DNA of 64,000 nucleotides from CAYPTY01 sp964413935 (lineage in GTDB: Bacteria; Bacteroidota; Rhodothermia; Balneolales; Balneolaceae): assembly GCA_964413935.1 (NCBI GenBank), contig CAYPTY010000004.1, positions 102,769 through 166,768 of the forward strand, given 5' to 3'. This document shows positions 45,489-53,110 of the stretch, in pieces. Within the stretch, counting starts at the first letter, position 1. The number at the start of each line of letters is the position of its first letter. A model generated the notes under the pieces. It had not been told where the DNA came from. It worked only from the letters and a program-made list of their open reading frames with translations, and did not search any database. The position numbers and the translations under genes were made by a program.

Positions 45489-45572
45489 TGCACATGAGAG
45501 GACTCGAACCTCCACGGACTTGCGCCCACATGCTCCTGAAGCATGCGTGTCTACCAATTCCACCACATGTGC
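45489..45572 (-). tRNA. tRNA-Leu (anticodon CAG)
   Basis: 84 nt. Acceptor GCACATG/CATGTGC, D-arm with GGTAGACACG, anticodon stem CATGC/GCATG with loop TTCAGGA (anticodon CAG), a long class-II variable arm, T-arm GAGG-TTCGAGT-CCTC and discriminator A. No CCA is encoded. The upstream flank is the start of the tRNA-like repeat array. Confidence 0.95.
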
Positions 45573-45600
45573 AATAAGTCAAAACATTTGTTCATGTGGC

Positions 45601-45700
45601 NNNNNNNNNNNNNNNNNNNNNNNNNNNNNNNNNNNNNNNNNNNNNNNNNNNNNNNNNNNNNNNNNNNNNNNNNNNNNNNNNNNNNNNNNNNNNNNNNNNN
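45601..45700. other. assembly gap (100 N)
   Basis: Exactly 100 N inside the tRNA-Leu-like repeats; true length unknown. Confidence 0.98.
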
Positions 45701-45854
45701 TCCCGACTACTGTCGGGACGTGTCTACCAATTCCACCACATGTGCAATAAGTCAAAACATTTGTTCATGTGGCGTTCCATTACCGGTGGGTAAAGGATCT
45801 TTGCGTCCATCCCGACTACTGTCGGGACGTGTCTACCAATTCCACCACATGTGC
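45701..45854 (-). repeat. tandem tRNA-Leu-like repeats (109-bp period) with palindromic anticodon arm
   Basis: Two copies are visible on the minus strand. One starts at 45854 and spans a full period; the other starts at 45745 and runs into the gap. Each begins exactly like the real tRNA-Leu (GCACATGTGGTGGAATTGG then TAGACACG), then has the perfect palindrome TCCCGAC-AGTA-GTCGGGA in place of the anticodon arm. The first continues TGGACGCAAAGATCC (compare TGGGCGCAAGTCC in the real variable arm) and TTTACC-CACC-GGTAA where the T-arm should be. The acceptor 3' strand is not complementary, so these are not working tRNAs. The spacer AACAAATGTTTTGACTTATT before each copy also precedes the real tRNA-Leu(CAG). 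Confidence 0.85.
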
Positions 45855-45882
45855 AATAAGTCAATACAATCCAAAAGCAATG

Positions 45883-45966
45883 TGCTCACGACTGGATTCG
45901 AACCAGCACGGGCTCACGCCCACTGCCCCCTCAAGACAGCGTGTCTACCAATTCCACCACGTGAGC
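45883..45966 (-). tRNA. tRNA-Leu (anticodon GAG)
   Basis: 84 nt. Acceptor GCTCACG/CGTGAGC, anticodon stem CTGTC/GGCAG with loop TTGAGGG (anticodon GAG), class-II variable arm, T-arm CTGG-TTCGAAT-CCAG, discriminator A, no encoded CCA. The D-arm half is nearly identical to tRNA-Leu(CAG). It is upstream of the tRNA-like repeats in the direction of transcription. Confidence 0.95.
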
Positions 45967-46022
45967 GATGATTTTGGAAAAGGCTCTAAAGATAAGCTGA
46001 TTCAATAAAAGAATGAAGTAAA

Positions 46023-46565
46023 TTATTCTTCCAATTGCTGCTTCGCATATTCATTATCCGGATCCATCTTCAGTACCTGCTCATAGTAGGTCCGGGCTTT
46101 GTCGTCCTGGCCGGCACGCTTCATCATATCGCCCATCAGAATCCAGTTTTCTACATCGTTTGGATTTTTTTTGATCTGCTCAATCAGGTAAGTAAATGCA
46201 TCCGTTCCCCGATCGGTCATTAGCATCAACATTACTTTATAGCGATGAGCCTGTGCAGAATCATCCAACAAAATAGCTTTGTCAAAATCTTTTTCTGCAG
46301 CATCAAAATCCTCTTTCTGCATAAAAGCATATCCTCTGGTGCACAGGTAGCGGGATTCCTCTGAATTCAGATTAACCGCTTTTGAGGCTACTTTGATGCA
46401 CACATCCCATTGATTAAGCTGCTGCATGATCAGGCTTTCCAGATAGAATGCCTCCGGGTTATCCTCATCCTCTTTTTGCAGTTCCCTGGCAATATCCAGG
46501 CTTTCATCGATGTCCTTTTCTTTGAGCAGTTCGAAGCCTTTGCCAAGGCGTTCTTCAAAGTTCAT
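46023..46565 (-). CDS. TPR-repeat protein
   Basis: 180 residues from the ATG at 46565, overlapping the preceding gene by 11 bp; the longer frame to 46685 lies inside that gene. Four or so TPR units are visible: LGKGFELLKEKDIDESLDIA, NPEAFYLESLIMQQLNQWDVCI, SRYLCTRGYAFMQKEDFDAAEKDFDKAI and the C-terminal NWILMGDMMKRAGQDDKARTYYEQVLKMDPDN. A protein-interaction scaffold, cytoplasmic (no signal). Last gene of the dnaA-folB-folK-dNK run. Confidence 0.85.
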   Translation of the reverse strand: MNFEERLGKGFELLKEKDIDESLDIARELQKEDEDNPEAFYLESLIMQQLNQWDVCIKVASKAVNLNSEESRYLCTRGYAFMQKEDFDAAEKDFDKAILLDDSAQAHRYKVMLMLMTDRGTDAFTYLIEQIKKNPNDVENWILMGDMMKRAGQDDKARTYYEQVLKMDPDNEYAKQQLEE

Positions 46566-46812
46566 GTTCGTCTTTTTTTGATGATTTGGATTTTGATTTA
46601 GATGATTCAGGATCTTTGATTTCCTCAAATTCGGCCTCTTCAATTCGGTCCAGGTTTTTTTCTCGGGAATTACGTGGTGACTCATTACCCATATTATAGG
46701 TCCGAAATGAAAAACTGCTTCGCTTTTTTGATTTCTCCGGCATCAAAAGGCGGGAAATGAATCGCGAAAGGAAATAGAGCGCGACCAGAAATATAATTGT
46801 CTTAAACAGCAT
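46555..46812 (-). CDS. small single-TM protein (DUF4834-like)
   Basis: 85 residues: N-terminal membrane helix (about 2-17), then a charged, Ser/Lys-rich cytoplasmic tail (MPEKSKKRSSF ... SSKSKSKSSKKDEHEL). Size and layout fit the DUF4834-like proteins of Bacteroidota and relatives, whose role is unknown. It lies 2 bp after the deoxynucleoside kinase gene and overlaps the TPR gene, so it is in the same operon. Confidence 0.65.
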   Translation of the reverse strand: MLFKTIIFLVALYFLSRFISRLLMPEKSKKRSSFSFRTYNMGNESPRNSREKNLDRIEEAEFEEIKDPESSKSKSKSSKKDEHEL

Positions 46813-46814
46813 AC

Positions 46815-47456
46815 TCAGGGAGCAATGTTGATGTAGACATTGCTTCGAATCGGTTGGTTGAAAATTTGTTCTTCTATGTAAGCCAGGTGCTCCTGATTAT
46901 TCACAAAATCAATTTCACTGGCATTAATAACGATCAGGGGAGAACGGCTATAGTGGTAGAAAAAATGATTATAGGCTTCGTTTAATTCCTGAAGGTAATC
47001 CGAGGTGATGTGTTTCTCATAATCCCGGTTTCGCAGTTCAATATTACTCATTAATCGGTCGACGGATGACTGCAGGTAGATCACCAGATCGGGCTGCGCG
47101 GATATACCGCTCATGATATTGAAAATGTTATTATACAGGCCCATTTCGTCCTCATTCAAATTAAGCCTGGCAAAAATCCGGTCTTTATCGAAAATGTAAT
47201 CTGAAATGGTCATCTCATGGAACAGATCCTTGCTTATCATCTGCTGCTGCTGCTTAAAACGACTGGCGAGGAAAGCCATTTGGGTTGGAAAGGCAAAACG
47301 CTCTCGGTCCTCGTAGAACTTTGGCAGGAATGGATTTTCCTCAAACTGTTCCAGGATCAACCGTGCGCCACGTCTCTGTGCCAGTAATTCGGCCAGTGAT
47401 GTTTTTCCTGCACCGATTACACCCTCTATCGCAATAAACTCAAATCCATTTGGCAT
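46815..47456 (-). CDS. deoxynucleoside kinase
   Basis: 213 residues from the ATG at 47456 (the frame extends three codons to a TTG). P-loop IEGVIGAGKTSLAELL, substrate-site LILEQFEENPFLPKFY, DRERFAFPTQMAFLASRF, the DYIFDKDRIFA motif (catalytic-region Asp-Arg), and lid RNRDYEKHI. Member of the dGK/dAK-like deoxynucleoside kinase family, salvaging deoxynucleosides to monophosphates. It is 2 bp downstream of folK in the dnaA-folB-folK unit, an arrangement common in Bacteroidota and relatives. Confidence 0.9.
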   Translation of the reverse strand: MPNGFEFIAIEGVIGAGKTSLAELLAQRRGARLILEQFEENPFLPKFYEDRERFAFPTQMAFLASRFKQQQQMISKDLFHEMTISDYIFDKDRIFARLNLNEDEMGLYNNIFNIMSGISAQPDLVIYLQSSVDRLMSNIELRNRDYEKHITSDYLQELNEAYNHFFYHYSRSPLIVINASEIDFVNNQEHLAYIEEQIFNQPIRSNVYINIAP

Positions 47457-47458
47457 AC

Positions 47459-47947
47459 TTACCAAGATAAGGATGTGCGCTGTAAATTCATGGGCGGAGC
47501 TTCCTTAATCAAGGTATTTATTTCTTTTCCACTCACAGGATCTCGCCAATCCGGGTGAAGTTCCCGGATAGGTTCCAGTACAAAAAGCCGTTTCTGGTAC
47601 TCAGGATGAGGAATCACCAACTTATCCTGATTAATTTGAAGATTATCATAGCTGATGATATCTAGGTCAATGGTTCGGGGCGACCACTTAGGATATCGGG
47701 TTGGGCGATCATGATTGTGCTCAAAATCCTTGGACTCCTGCAGCAGGTCATGCGGACTTAGTTCCGTTTCAATCTCAATTATAGCGTTCAGAAAATCATA
47801 TTCAGAAGGTCCAACCGGTTCTGATTCATAAATAGAGGAGCGTAGCACAGATTTGACGGATAGTTCCTCCAGAAATTCAGCAGCCTGTCTGAGATAACCA
47901 AGCCGGTCTTTCAGGTTGGATCCAAGGGCAACAATTACTTTTGCCAT
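47459..47947 (-). CDS. folK: 2-amino-4-hydroxy-6-hydroxymethyldihydropteridine diphosphokinase (HPPK)
   Basis: 162 residues. Opens VIVALGSNLKDRLGYLRQA, then SSIYESEPVG, FLNAIIEIETELSPHDLL, the signature RPTRYPKWSPRTIDLDIISYDN with the metal-binding D-x-D, and IPHPEYQKRLFVLEPIRE. It transfers pyrophosphate from ATP to 6-hydroxymethyl-dihydropterin in folate synthesis. It overlaps folB by 13 bp, so the two consecutive pathway enzymes are translationally coupled. Confidence 0.95.
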   Translation of the reverse strand: MAKVIVALGSNLKDRLGYLRQAAEFLEELSVKSVLRSSIYESEPVGPSEYDFLNAIIEIETELSPHDLLQESKDFEHNHDRPTRYPKWSPRTIDLDIISYDNLQINQDKLVIPHPEYQKRLFVLEPIRELHPDWRDPVSGKEINTLIKEAPPMNLQRTSLSW

Positions 47948-48294
47948 GACATACTCACCTCGGCATAATCCAGAGGCGTTTTAATGGGAGGGTTAATTTT
48001 GCGCAGCTTCACGGTAAGTTCGCGGATACCGGGCACTTCATCCGTTATGGCATCACCAATTCGCTTGCATAAGGTCTCTATGAGATTGACTGGTTCTGCT
48101 TCAAAAACGCGGGTGATGGCGGAGTCTATGTCTTCATAATTGATCGTTTCCCGGATGTCGTCGGAATGAGCTGACATTTGCAGGTTGGCTGAGATGATCA
48201 GGTCTACTTCAAACTGATTACCCTTCTGTTTCTCTTCCTCATACAAACCATGCCGGGCGTGGTATTTCAGACCTTTGATGGTGAGGATATCCAT
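47935..48294 (-). CDS. folB: dihydroneopterin aldolase
   Basis: 119 residues, the usual length. Key segments are IKGLKYHARHGLYEEEKQKGNQFEVDL (catalytic region with Glu), INYEDIDSAITRVFEAEPVNLIETLCKRI, and the C-terminal VKLRKINPPI with the conserved catalytic Lys. It cleaves dihydroneopterin to 6-hydroxymethyl-dihydropterin, the substrate for FolK encoded next. It starts 2 bp after the dnaA stop. Confidence 0.95.
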   Translation of the reverse strand: MDILTIKGLKYHARHGLYEEEKQKGNQFEVDLIISANLQMSAHSDDIRETINYEDIDSAITRVFEAEPVNLIETLCKRIGDAITDEVPGIRELTVKLRKINPPIKTPLDYAEVSMSWQK

Positions 48295-48296
48295 AC

Positions 48297-49748
48297 TTAG
48301 AGAGTGGCCACCTCTATGCGCTGGTGTAATTCATCCAGTATGCGCTTGTGTTTGGGGCTGGTTGCAAGGCGTTCCTCTACGGTTGATATGGCATGGATCA
48401 CGGTTGAATGATCCCGCCCGCCGAAATGCAGGCCGATCGTTTTCAGGCTGCTTTTGGTGAATTTTTTTGAGAGATACATGGCAATCTGACGGGCTTCAAC
48501 GATTTCCTGCTTGCGTGTTTTTTCACGCACCTTATTGGTATCAATGCCGAAATATTCGCACACATAGTTCTGAATAGATTCAATGGAAATCTGCGTGTTG
48601 GATTCCTTAACCATGTCCTTCAGCACTCGTTTGGCCATAGCCAGATCGATGTCGTCCATGTTCTGCAGTGAAGCATGGGCCAGTAACTTGATAATGGCTC
48701 CCTCGAGATCACGAACATTGGATTTGAAGTTGTGTGCGATGAATTCAATGATCTCATGGTCGAGCTGAATGCCATTGTCGTTGGCTTTTCGCTCCAGAAT
48801 GGCATATCGGGTTTCAAACTCAGGCAGCTGCAGGTCGGCAGATAGTCCCCAGCTAAACCGGGAAATCAGGCGTTCTTCAATATCGGGTACATCTTTGGGT
48901 GCACGATCACTGCTAAGAATAATCTGCTTGCCTTCCTGATGCAGCGAGTTAAAAATATGGAAGAACTCTTCCTGAGTTTTTTCTTTCCCGCTGAAGAATT
49001 GAATATCGTCCACTATCAGCACATCGATATTCCGGTAAAACATGGAAAACTCACTGGCCCTGTTGTTACGAATGGCCTGTACGAATTCGTTCGTGAATTT
49101 TTCTGACGAAGTATAGAGTACAGATTTATCGTCGCCGAATGACTGCTTAATTTTGTTCCCTATGCTCTGTATGAGGTGGGTTTTGCCCAGTCCGGTAGTC
49201 CCATAAACAAAAAAAGGATTGAAGGAGTTATTCCCAGGGTTTTCAGCAATGGCCATAGCTGCGGATCGTGCCAACTTGTTGCAGTCACCTTCAACATAGC
49301 GTTCAAATACATAATTGGTATTCAGGTTGGAATCGATCTTAGTTTTGCGGATTCCGGGAATCACAAAGGGATTCTCAATTTGTTGGGGGTGGTACTGTGG
49401 GTAACCGTTCAGATCCTGTGGTTTTGAGGGTGGCATTGGGCGCTGGGGCAGATTCACCGAACGGTTATTCTGCGCTTCCAGTGATCTCTCCAATACAATG
49501 GAATACTCCAGTTTGCCCTCAGGTCCAAGCACTTTAGCAAGGGTTGATCTCAGCATGGTATAGTAATGCTCTTCCAGCCATTCATACCAGAACTGACTGG
49601 GTACCTGTATCGTTAATGTATTTTCTTCCAGCTTAATCGGTTTGATGGGCTCAAACCAAGATTTGTATTTCTGGTAACTGATGTTATCCTTTATAATTTC
49701 AAGACAATCTTGCCATGCTGAAGTGGCTGAGACACTTTGCAATTCCAA
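48297..49748 (-). CDS. dnaA: chromosomal replication initiator protein DnaA
   Basis: 483 residues. Domain I (1-85, DCLEIIKDNISYQKYKSWFEPIKP), a Pro/Gln-rich linker, AAA+ domain III with Walker A GTTGLGKT (183-190), Walker B VLIVDDIQF, the SRFSWGLSADL sensor region, and domain IV with the DnaA-box-binding GRDHSTVIHA. The frame has no ATG start: TTG at 49748 follows GGGAGG by only three bases, and a second in-frame TTG at 49742 has a better nine-base spacing. An in-frame TAA lies five codons upstream. DnaA boxes in the upstream region suggest autoregulation and a possible origin. Confidence 0.96.
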   Translation of the reverse strand: MELQSVSATSAWQDCLEIIKDNISYQKYKSWFEPIKPIKLEENTLTIQVPSQFWYEWLEEHYYTMLRSTLAKVLGPEGKLEYSIVLERSLEAQNNRSVNLPQRPMPPSKPQDLNGYPQYHPQQIENPFVIPGIRKTKIDSNLNTNYVFERYVEGDCNKLARSAAMAIAENPGNNSFNPFFVYGTTGLGKTHLIQSIGNKIKQSFGDDKSVLYTSSEKFTNEFVQAIRNNRASEFSMFYRNIDVLIVDDIQFFSGKEKTQEEFFHIFNSLHQEGKQIILSSDRAPKDVPDIEERLISRFSWGLSADLQLPEFETRYAILERKANDNGIQLDHEIIEFIAHNFKSNVRDLEGAIIKLLAHASLQNMDDIDLAMAKRVLKDMVKESNTQISIESIQNYVCEYFGIDTNKVREKTRKQEIVEARQIAMYLSKKFTKSSLKTIGLHFGGRDHSTVIHAISTVEERLATSPKHKRILDELHQRIEVATL

Positions 49749-50103
49749 ATTCCTCCCAAAGAGTTAAATCCATCCGTTGATCAGTAGTTATCAACAGTTC
49801 ATAGTCGTATAATCTGAAGGGAAGATGTACAATTATGGATATGTTGTCAAACAGGGATAACAGTCAAAATGTGAAGTTATCCACATTTTAACAAAAGGCA
49901 TAAATTACTGGGCAACAATGGATTGAGGTAAATTTCAATTTTAACAAAAAATTCACTTGACACTAAGTAACATTGCGTTAACACTGATTTAACGGGTATG
50001 TGAAGGGGGTTGAATTTTTTTTGAAAAGTTTTCAACAATTTATCCACATTATTTTATGATAAATTTTCCCTGATTCTTGGAAGCGCTTTTCTGAGCCCTG
50101 AAG
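49749..50103. other. possible oriC: DnaA-box-containing intergenic region
   Basis: 355 bp between dnaA and prmC without genes. Two perfect consensus DnaA boxes TTATCCACA lie at 49877-49885 and 50040-50048, and a near match TTATCAACA at 49788-49796, all on the plus strand. A/T-rich tracts lie between them (49925-49950 and 50012-50035). This fits an origin next to dnaA or an autoregulatory region; replication origins in this phylum are not always beside dnaA. Confidence 0.6.
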
Positions 50104-50967
50104 CTAGACCGATCGTTCGACTATTAGAAAGCGATTTCGGCCTTCCTGATCCACTTTAAGCGTGCTTTTCCATCCATCCCTCTGGCTCATATTCAGTACG
50201 TTTTGGGCCTCTGCAGCATTCAGTTCTAGATAGGCAAAACCCCCGGGGTTCAGGCACTTATCCAGAATTCCTGACAAACTGTTGTACATGTCATCTGTGC
50301 TCTCTGTAAATAAGGCCAGATGAGGCTCATACTTTACAACCTCTGGATCCAGGCTCTCTTTTTCGTCCCATAACACATAAGGCGGATTGGATGTGATCAG
50401 ATCATAACCCTGTGAGTCACTGCCTTTAAAATCGAAAAGGTCTTCCTGAAAAAAATGAACCTCGCATTCATTCAGTTCAGCATTTTCCCTGGCAAGCTTA
50501 AGGGCATCATCTGAAATGTCAAAGGCATCAATGATCCATCCCGGTCTTTTCATTTTGAGTGCAACTGGTATACATCCGGCTCCAGTAGCAATATCTAAAA
50601 CCCTTAGATTGGTTTCCTCACCAAAGCGCTCCAGTATGAGTTCTACCATGTACTCTGTTTCCATCCGGGGAATGAGTACATGCTCATTGACTTTAATGTT
50701 GGCATGAACAAATGGAGTGCTTCCGGTGATATACTGAAGGGGTTCATGTTCCGCCCTGCGTTTGATCAGCGGACGTATCTGGTCCAGTTCATCAGGGGCC
50801 AGCGGTCGATCATACATCAGGTATAAATCGAGTCTTTTCACCGCTAATACATCAGAAAGCAGCCACTCAATTGACATGCGCGGACTGTTTATTCCTTTCT
50901 GCTGAAAATAATCGGTACCCCACTCAAGCATCCTGAGTACGGTCCATGTTTCAGAAGACCTGCTCAT
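50104..50967 (-). CDS. prmC: release factor glutamine methyltransferase PrmC
   Basis: 287 residues. The N-terminal helical domain (1-75) with EHEPLQYITGSTPFV is typical, followed by the class I methyltransferase fold: VLDIATGAGCIPVAL (motif I), DAFDISDDALKLARENA, and the catalytic NPPY (194-197) of the glutamine-N5 methyltransferases. It methylates the GGQ glutamine of peptide-chain release factors. It lies 5 bp downstream of the small protein gene at 50973 and upstream of the putative origin. Confidence 0.95.
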   Translation of the reverse strand: MSRSSETWTVLRMLEWGTDYFQQKGINSPRMSIEWLLSDVLAVKRLDLYLMYDRPLAPDELDQIRPLIKRRAEHEPLQYITGSTPFVHANIKVNEHVLIPRMETEYMVELILERFGEETNLRVLDIATGAGCIPVALKMKRPGWIIDAFDISDDALKLARENAELNECEVHFFQEDLFDFKGSDSQGYDLITSNPPYVLWDEKESLDPEVVKYEPHLALFTESTDDMYNSLSGILDKCLNPGGFAYLELNAAEAQNVLNMSQRDGWKSTLKVDQEGRNRFLIVERSV

Positions 50968-50972
50968 GCAGC

Positions 50973-51359
50973 TTAGAGTTCCTCTTCTTCCTTAACGATT
51001 TTTTCTTCCTGCAGGGTGAGCCCAAAGCGTTTGGTATAATCGAAGATGAATTCAACAACGTCATGTTCGACGGTTTTTTCCTCACTGAGTGATGAACCCC
51101 GGAATCCCATCCTGCCGCCGGTTTTCTTCATCAGTATGATGTTCTGATTATCTTTCTTTTCGAAAACAACAGTTAGCGTTACGCTGGAATTGATCTGCTT
51201 TTCATATTCCTCAAATACCATCACAATGATCCGGTCGGAGTGAGCCGGAGACTGATATTCATAAACGAATTTGGGTTCAAGGGTCTGCAGCAATTTGTCC
51301 CCCATCTTCTTAAGAGATTGCTTTGGACCAAAAACCAGGTACTTCGTATGTGAATTCAT
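50973..51359 (-). CDS. small conserved-looking protein, family not recognised
   Basis: 128 residues, no signal or membrane segment. Alternating beta strands (FVYEYQSPAHSDRIIVMVFEEY, SSVTLTVVFEKKDNQNIILMKKTGG) followed by an acidic helix and a Glu-rich C-terminus suggest an alpha/beta sandwich. The GGRMGFRGSS loop is distinctive. A similarity to DUF6054-type proteins is possible but I cannot confirm it. It precedes prmC by 5 bp and is probably co-transcribed. Confidence 0.6.
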   Translation of the reverse strand: MNSHTKYLVFGPKQSLKKMGDKLLQTLEPKFVYEYQSPAHSDRIIVMVFEEYEKQINSSVTLTVVFEKKDNQNIILMKKTGGRMGFRGSSLSEEKTVEHDVVEFIFDYTKRFGLTLQEEKIVKEEEEL

Positions 51360-51519
51360 GTTAATATTGAGGTCTTAGATGACGTTTTGAAATAATTCTG
51401 AGCTGAAAATAATACCTTATGAACTTATCGCAATAAGAAAATGTATTTTTTTTCGTTTAAATGGGTGAAATTCAAGCAATCAGCTCACTCATGCTGAATT
51501 TTCGCCCTATATTTTATTT

Positions 51520-52320
51520 ATGAAGACCAAAGTTCTACTATTATCATTTATTGCCGTCCTGTTATTTATACCAGCAGCCTATGCACAGTATAATGAACCC
51601 GAAGTGCAGCGTGTATTGCAACCGCGAAACCTCTATAATGAAGGTTTCCGTACCGGCGCAGGTTTAAATGCCTTCATCAATGATTTCGGTTTTGGCGTGG
51701 GCGGGCATCTCAGGAAAGGTGTTAGTCCCTACACGGAATTGACCTTCACTCTCCGTATTGCCGGGCTGCGTGATCCCAGTGAGCAAACCTTTATTGGCTT
51801 CTTCGGCCAGCAAACCATTCCCAACAAATACAAAAGAGCAATGGTATTCCCGGCTCTCATCGGGGTAAAAAGGCGCCTGTTTCCGGCAAAGCTTTCAGAT
51901 AATTTCCGGGTTTATACTGAGCTGAAAGCCGGACCGGCCCTGGCATTTACCTATCCCTATTTTGATGACCGGAACAATAATGGATTCAGGGAAAATTTTG
52001 TCGATAATTTTGAACGCATCAACGACATATTTACCGGCTGGAGTCAGGGTGAAACCCAATGGGGATGGAATGGTGAGCTGACCATGGGCATCGATTTTGG
52101 TGACAACTTCGCCAAGCTAAGCAGCTTCCAGTTCGGGTATATTTTCTACTACTTCCAGAATGGGATTCAGATGATCGAGCCTTTCCGGCCTAATCTGGAT
52201 GCAAATGGGAATCTGCAACCCGACCCGGAAACCGGTTTTGTGTTACTGGAGCCCAATACGGGGCCAAGAAAATATTTTGGTTCCGCACAAATTTCCTTCA
52301 CTTTTGGCGGGATGTGGTAA
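51520..52320 (+). CDS. outer-membrane beta-barrel protein
   Basis: 266 residues with a signal peptide (1-22, AYAQ). The rest shows barrel-like strands with aromatic ends (AGLNAFINDFGFGVGGHLRK, FQFGYIFYYFQNGIQM) and ends with YFGSAQISFTFGGMW, a terminal aromatic as in outer-membrane proteins. It carries an acidic loop DDRNNNGFREN. I cannot name a family. It stands alone, with a 160-bp A/T-rich upstream region holding its promoter, and converges on the HAD gene (12 bp). Confidence 0.65.
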   Translation: MKTKVLLLSFIAVLLFIPAAYAQYNEPEVQRVLQPRNLYNEGFRTGAGLNAFINDFGFGVGGHLRKGVSPYTELTFTLRIAGLRDPSEQTFIGFFGQQTIPNKYKRAMVFPALIGVKRRLFPAKLSDNFRVYTELKAGPALAFTYPYFDDRNNNGFRENFVDNFERINDIFTGWSQGETQWGWNGELTMGIDFGDNFAKLSSFQFGYIFYYFQNGIQMIEPFRPNLDANGNLQPDPETGFVLLEPNTGPRKYFGSAQISFTFGGMW

Positions 52321-52332
52321 GGCGCCTCCGGC

Positions 52333-53019
52333 TTAACTGAAAGCCCGCGTCCATTCATCCGGATTACTGAGTTCATCCAGCAGCAAATCAGGCTGATGTT
52401 CATTCAGGTCTTCTGCCGAATAATATCCGGTTGTGACCGCAACGGATCGGGCACCACTGAATTTGGCACATTCGATATCACGGGGTGTGTCGCCAATGAT
52501 GATAAACTCTTCCGGAAACGCTTTGACTTCTGAATAACGAAAATAGTCTTCAAAAGCGACGGCAGGCAGCTCATTCCGACTGCGATGCTGCTCACCAAAT
52601 CCGCCAAAATGGAAATACTCTGCTATTCCTGCAGCCCGGAGTTTGGAATATCCGGAGCGTTTAAAATTACCCGTTAGCAGGCCAATACTGGCACCATGCT
52701 CGGCCAGCATCTGAAGACAAGTACTTACTCCCTTAAATACCTCAATCTTCTCATGATTCAGAGAGGATTCCATTCGATGGATATACTCTTCCTTAACTTC
52801 CTCAAACAAGGTTTGCTGATCTTTATGGCCTTCGATGAATGAATTAAAGATATCGTAATCGGTTCGCCCGGCCAGTGAGACAGTTTGTACATCCGGATAA
52901 TCAATTTCAAGTTCCGTCAGCACCTCCTGCAGCATGGAGCGGAGAATGTTGTCTTTGACTTTCATAAGGGTTCCGTCGATGTCGAAGAGGTAGATGAATT
53001 CGTGCAAATGCTCAGCCAT
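52333..53019 (-). CDS. HAD-superfamily phosphatase (phosphoglycolate phosphatase-like)
   Basis: 228 residues. Motif I is YLFDIDGTLM (Asp13 nucleophile, Asp15), motif II IGLLTGNFKRSGYSKL, motif III Lys near the C-terminal third, motif IV FIIIGDTPRDIECAKFSG. A helical cap (about 20-95) indicates type C1, as in phosphoglycolate phosphatases and related nucleotide or sugar phosphatases. Substrate unknown. Divergent from eno. Confidence 0.85.
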   Translation of the reverse strand: MAEHLHEFIYLFDIDGTLMKVKDNILRSMLQEVLTELEIDYPDVQTVSLAGRTDYDIFNSFIEGHKDQQTLFEEVKEEYIHRMESSLNHEKIEVFKGVSTCLQMLAEHGASIGLLTGNFKRSGYSKLRAAGIAEYFHFGGFGEQHRSRNELPAVAFEDYFRYSEVKAFPEEFIIIGDTPRDIECAKFSGARSVAVTTGYYSAEDLNEHQPDLLLDELSNPDEWTRAFS

Positions 53020-53110
53020 GGGTGTTTTATTAACAGAATGTTAGTTTAGGATGATCTTAAAAGCTCGTACTTTGACGGTACTTAAATTACAAATTCTAAT
53101 TTATCGGGAT

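Noticed and set aside
45520..46008. Open reading frames across the tRNA-Leu region and the N gap
   Set aside because: They run through tRNA genes, repeats and unknown bases; the tRNA cloverleaves explain the sequence.
46566..46685. N-terminal extension of the TPR protein
   Set aside because: The extra 40 codons lie inside the upstream small membrane protein in another frame; the ATG at 46565 fits the operon overlap.
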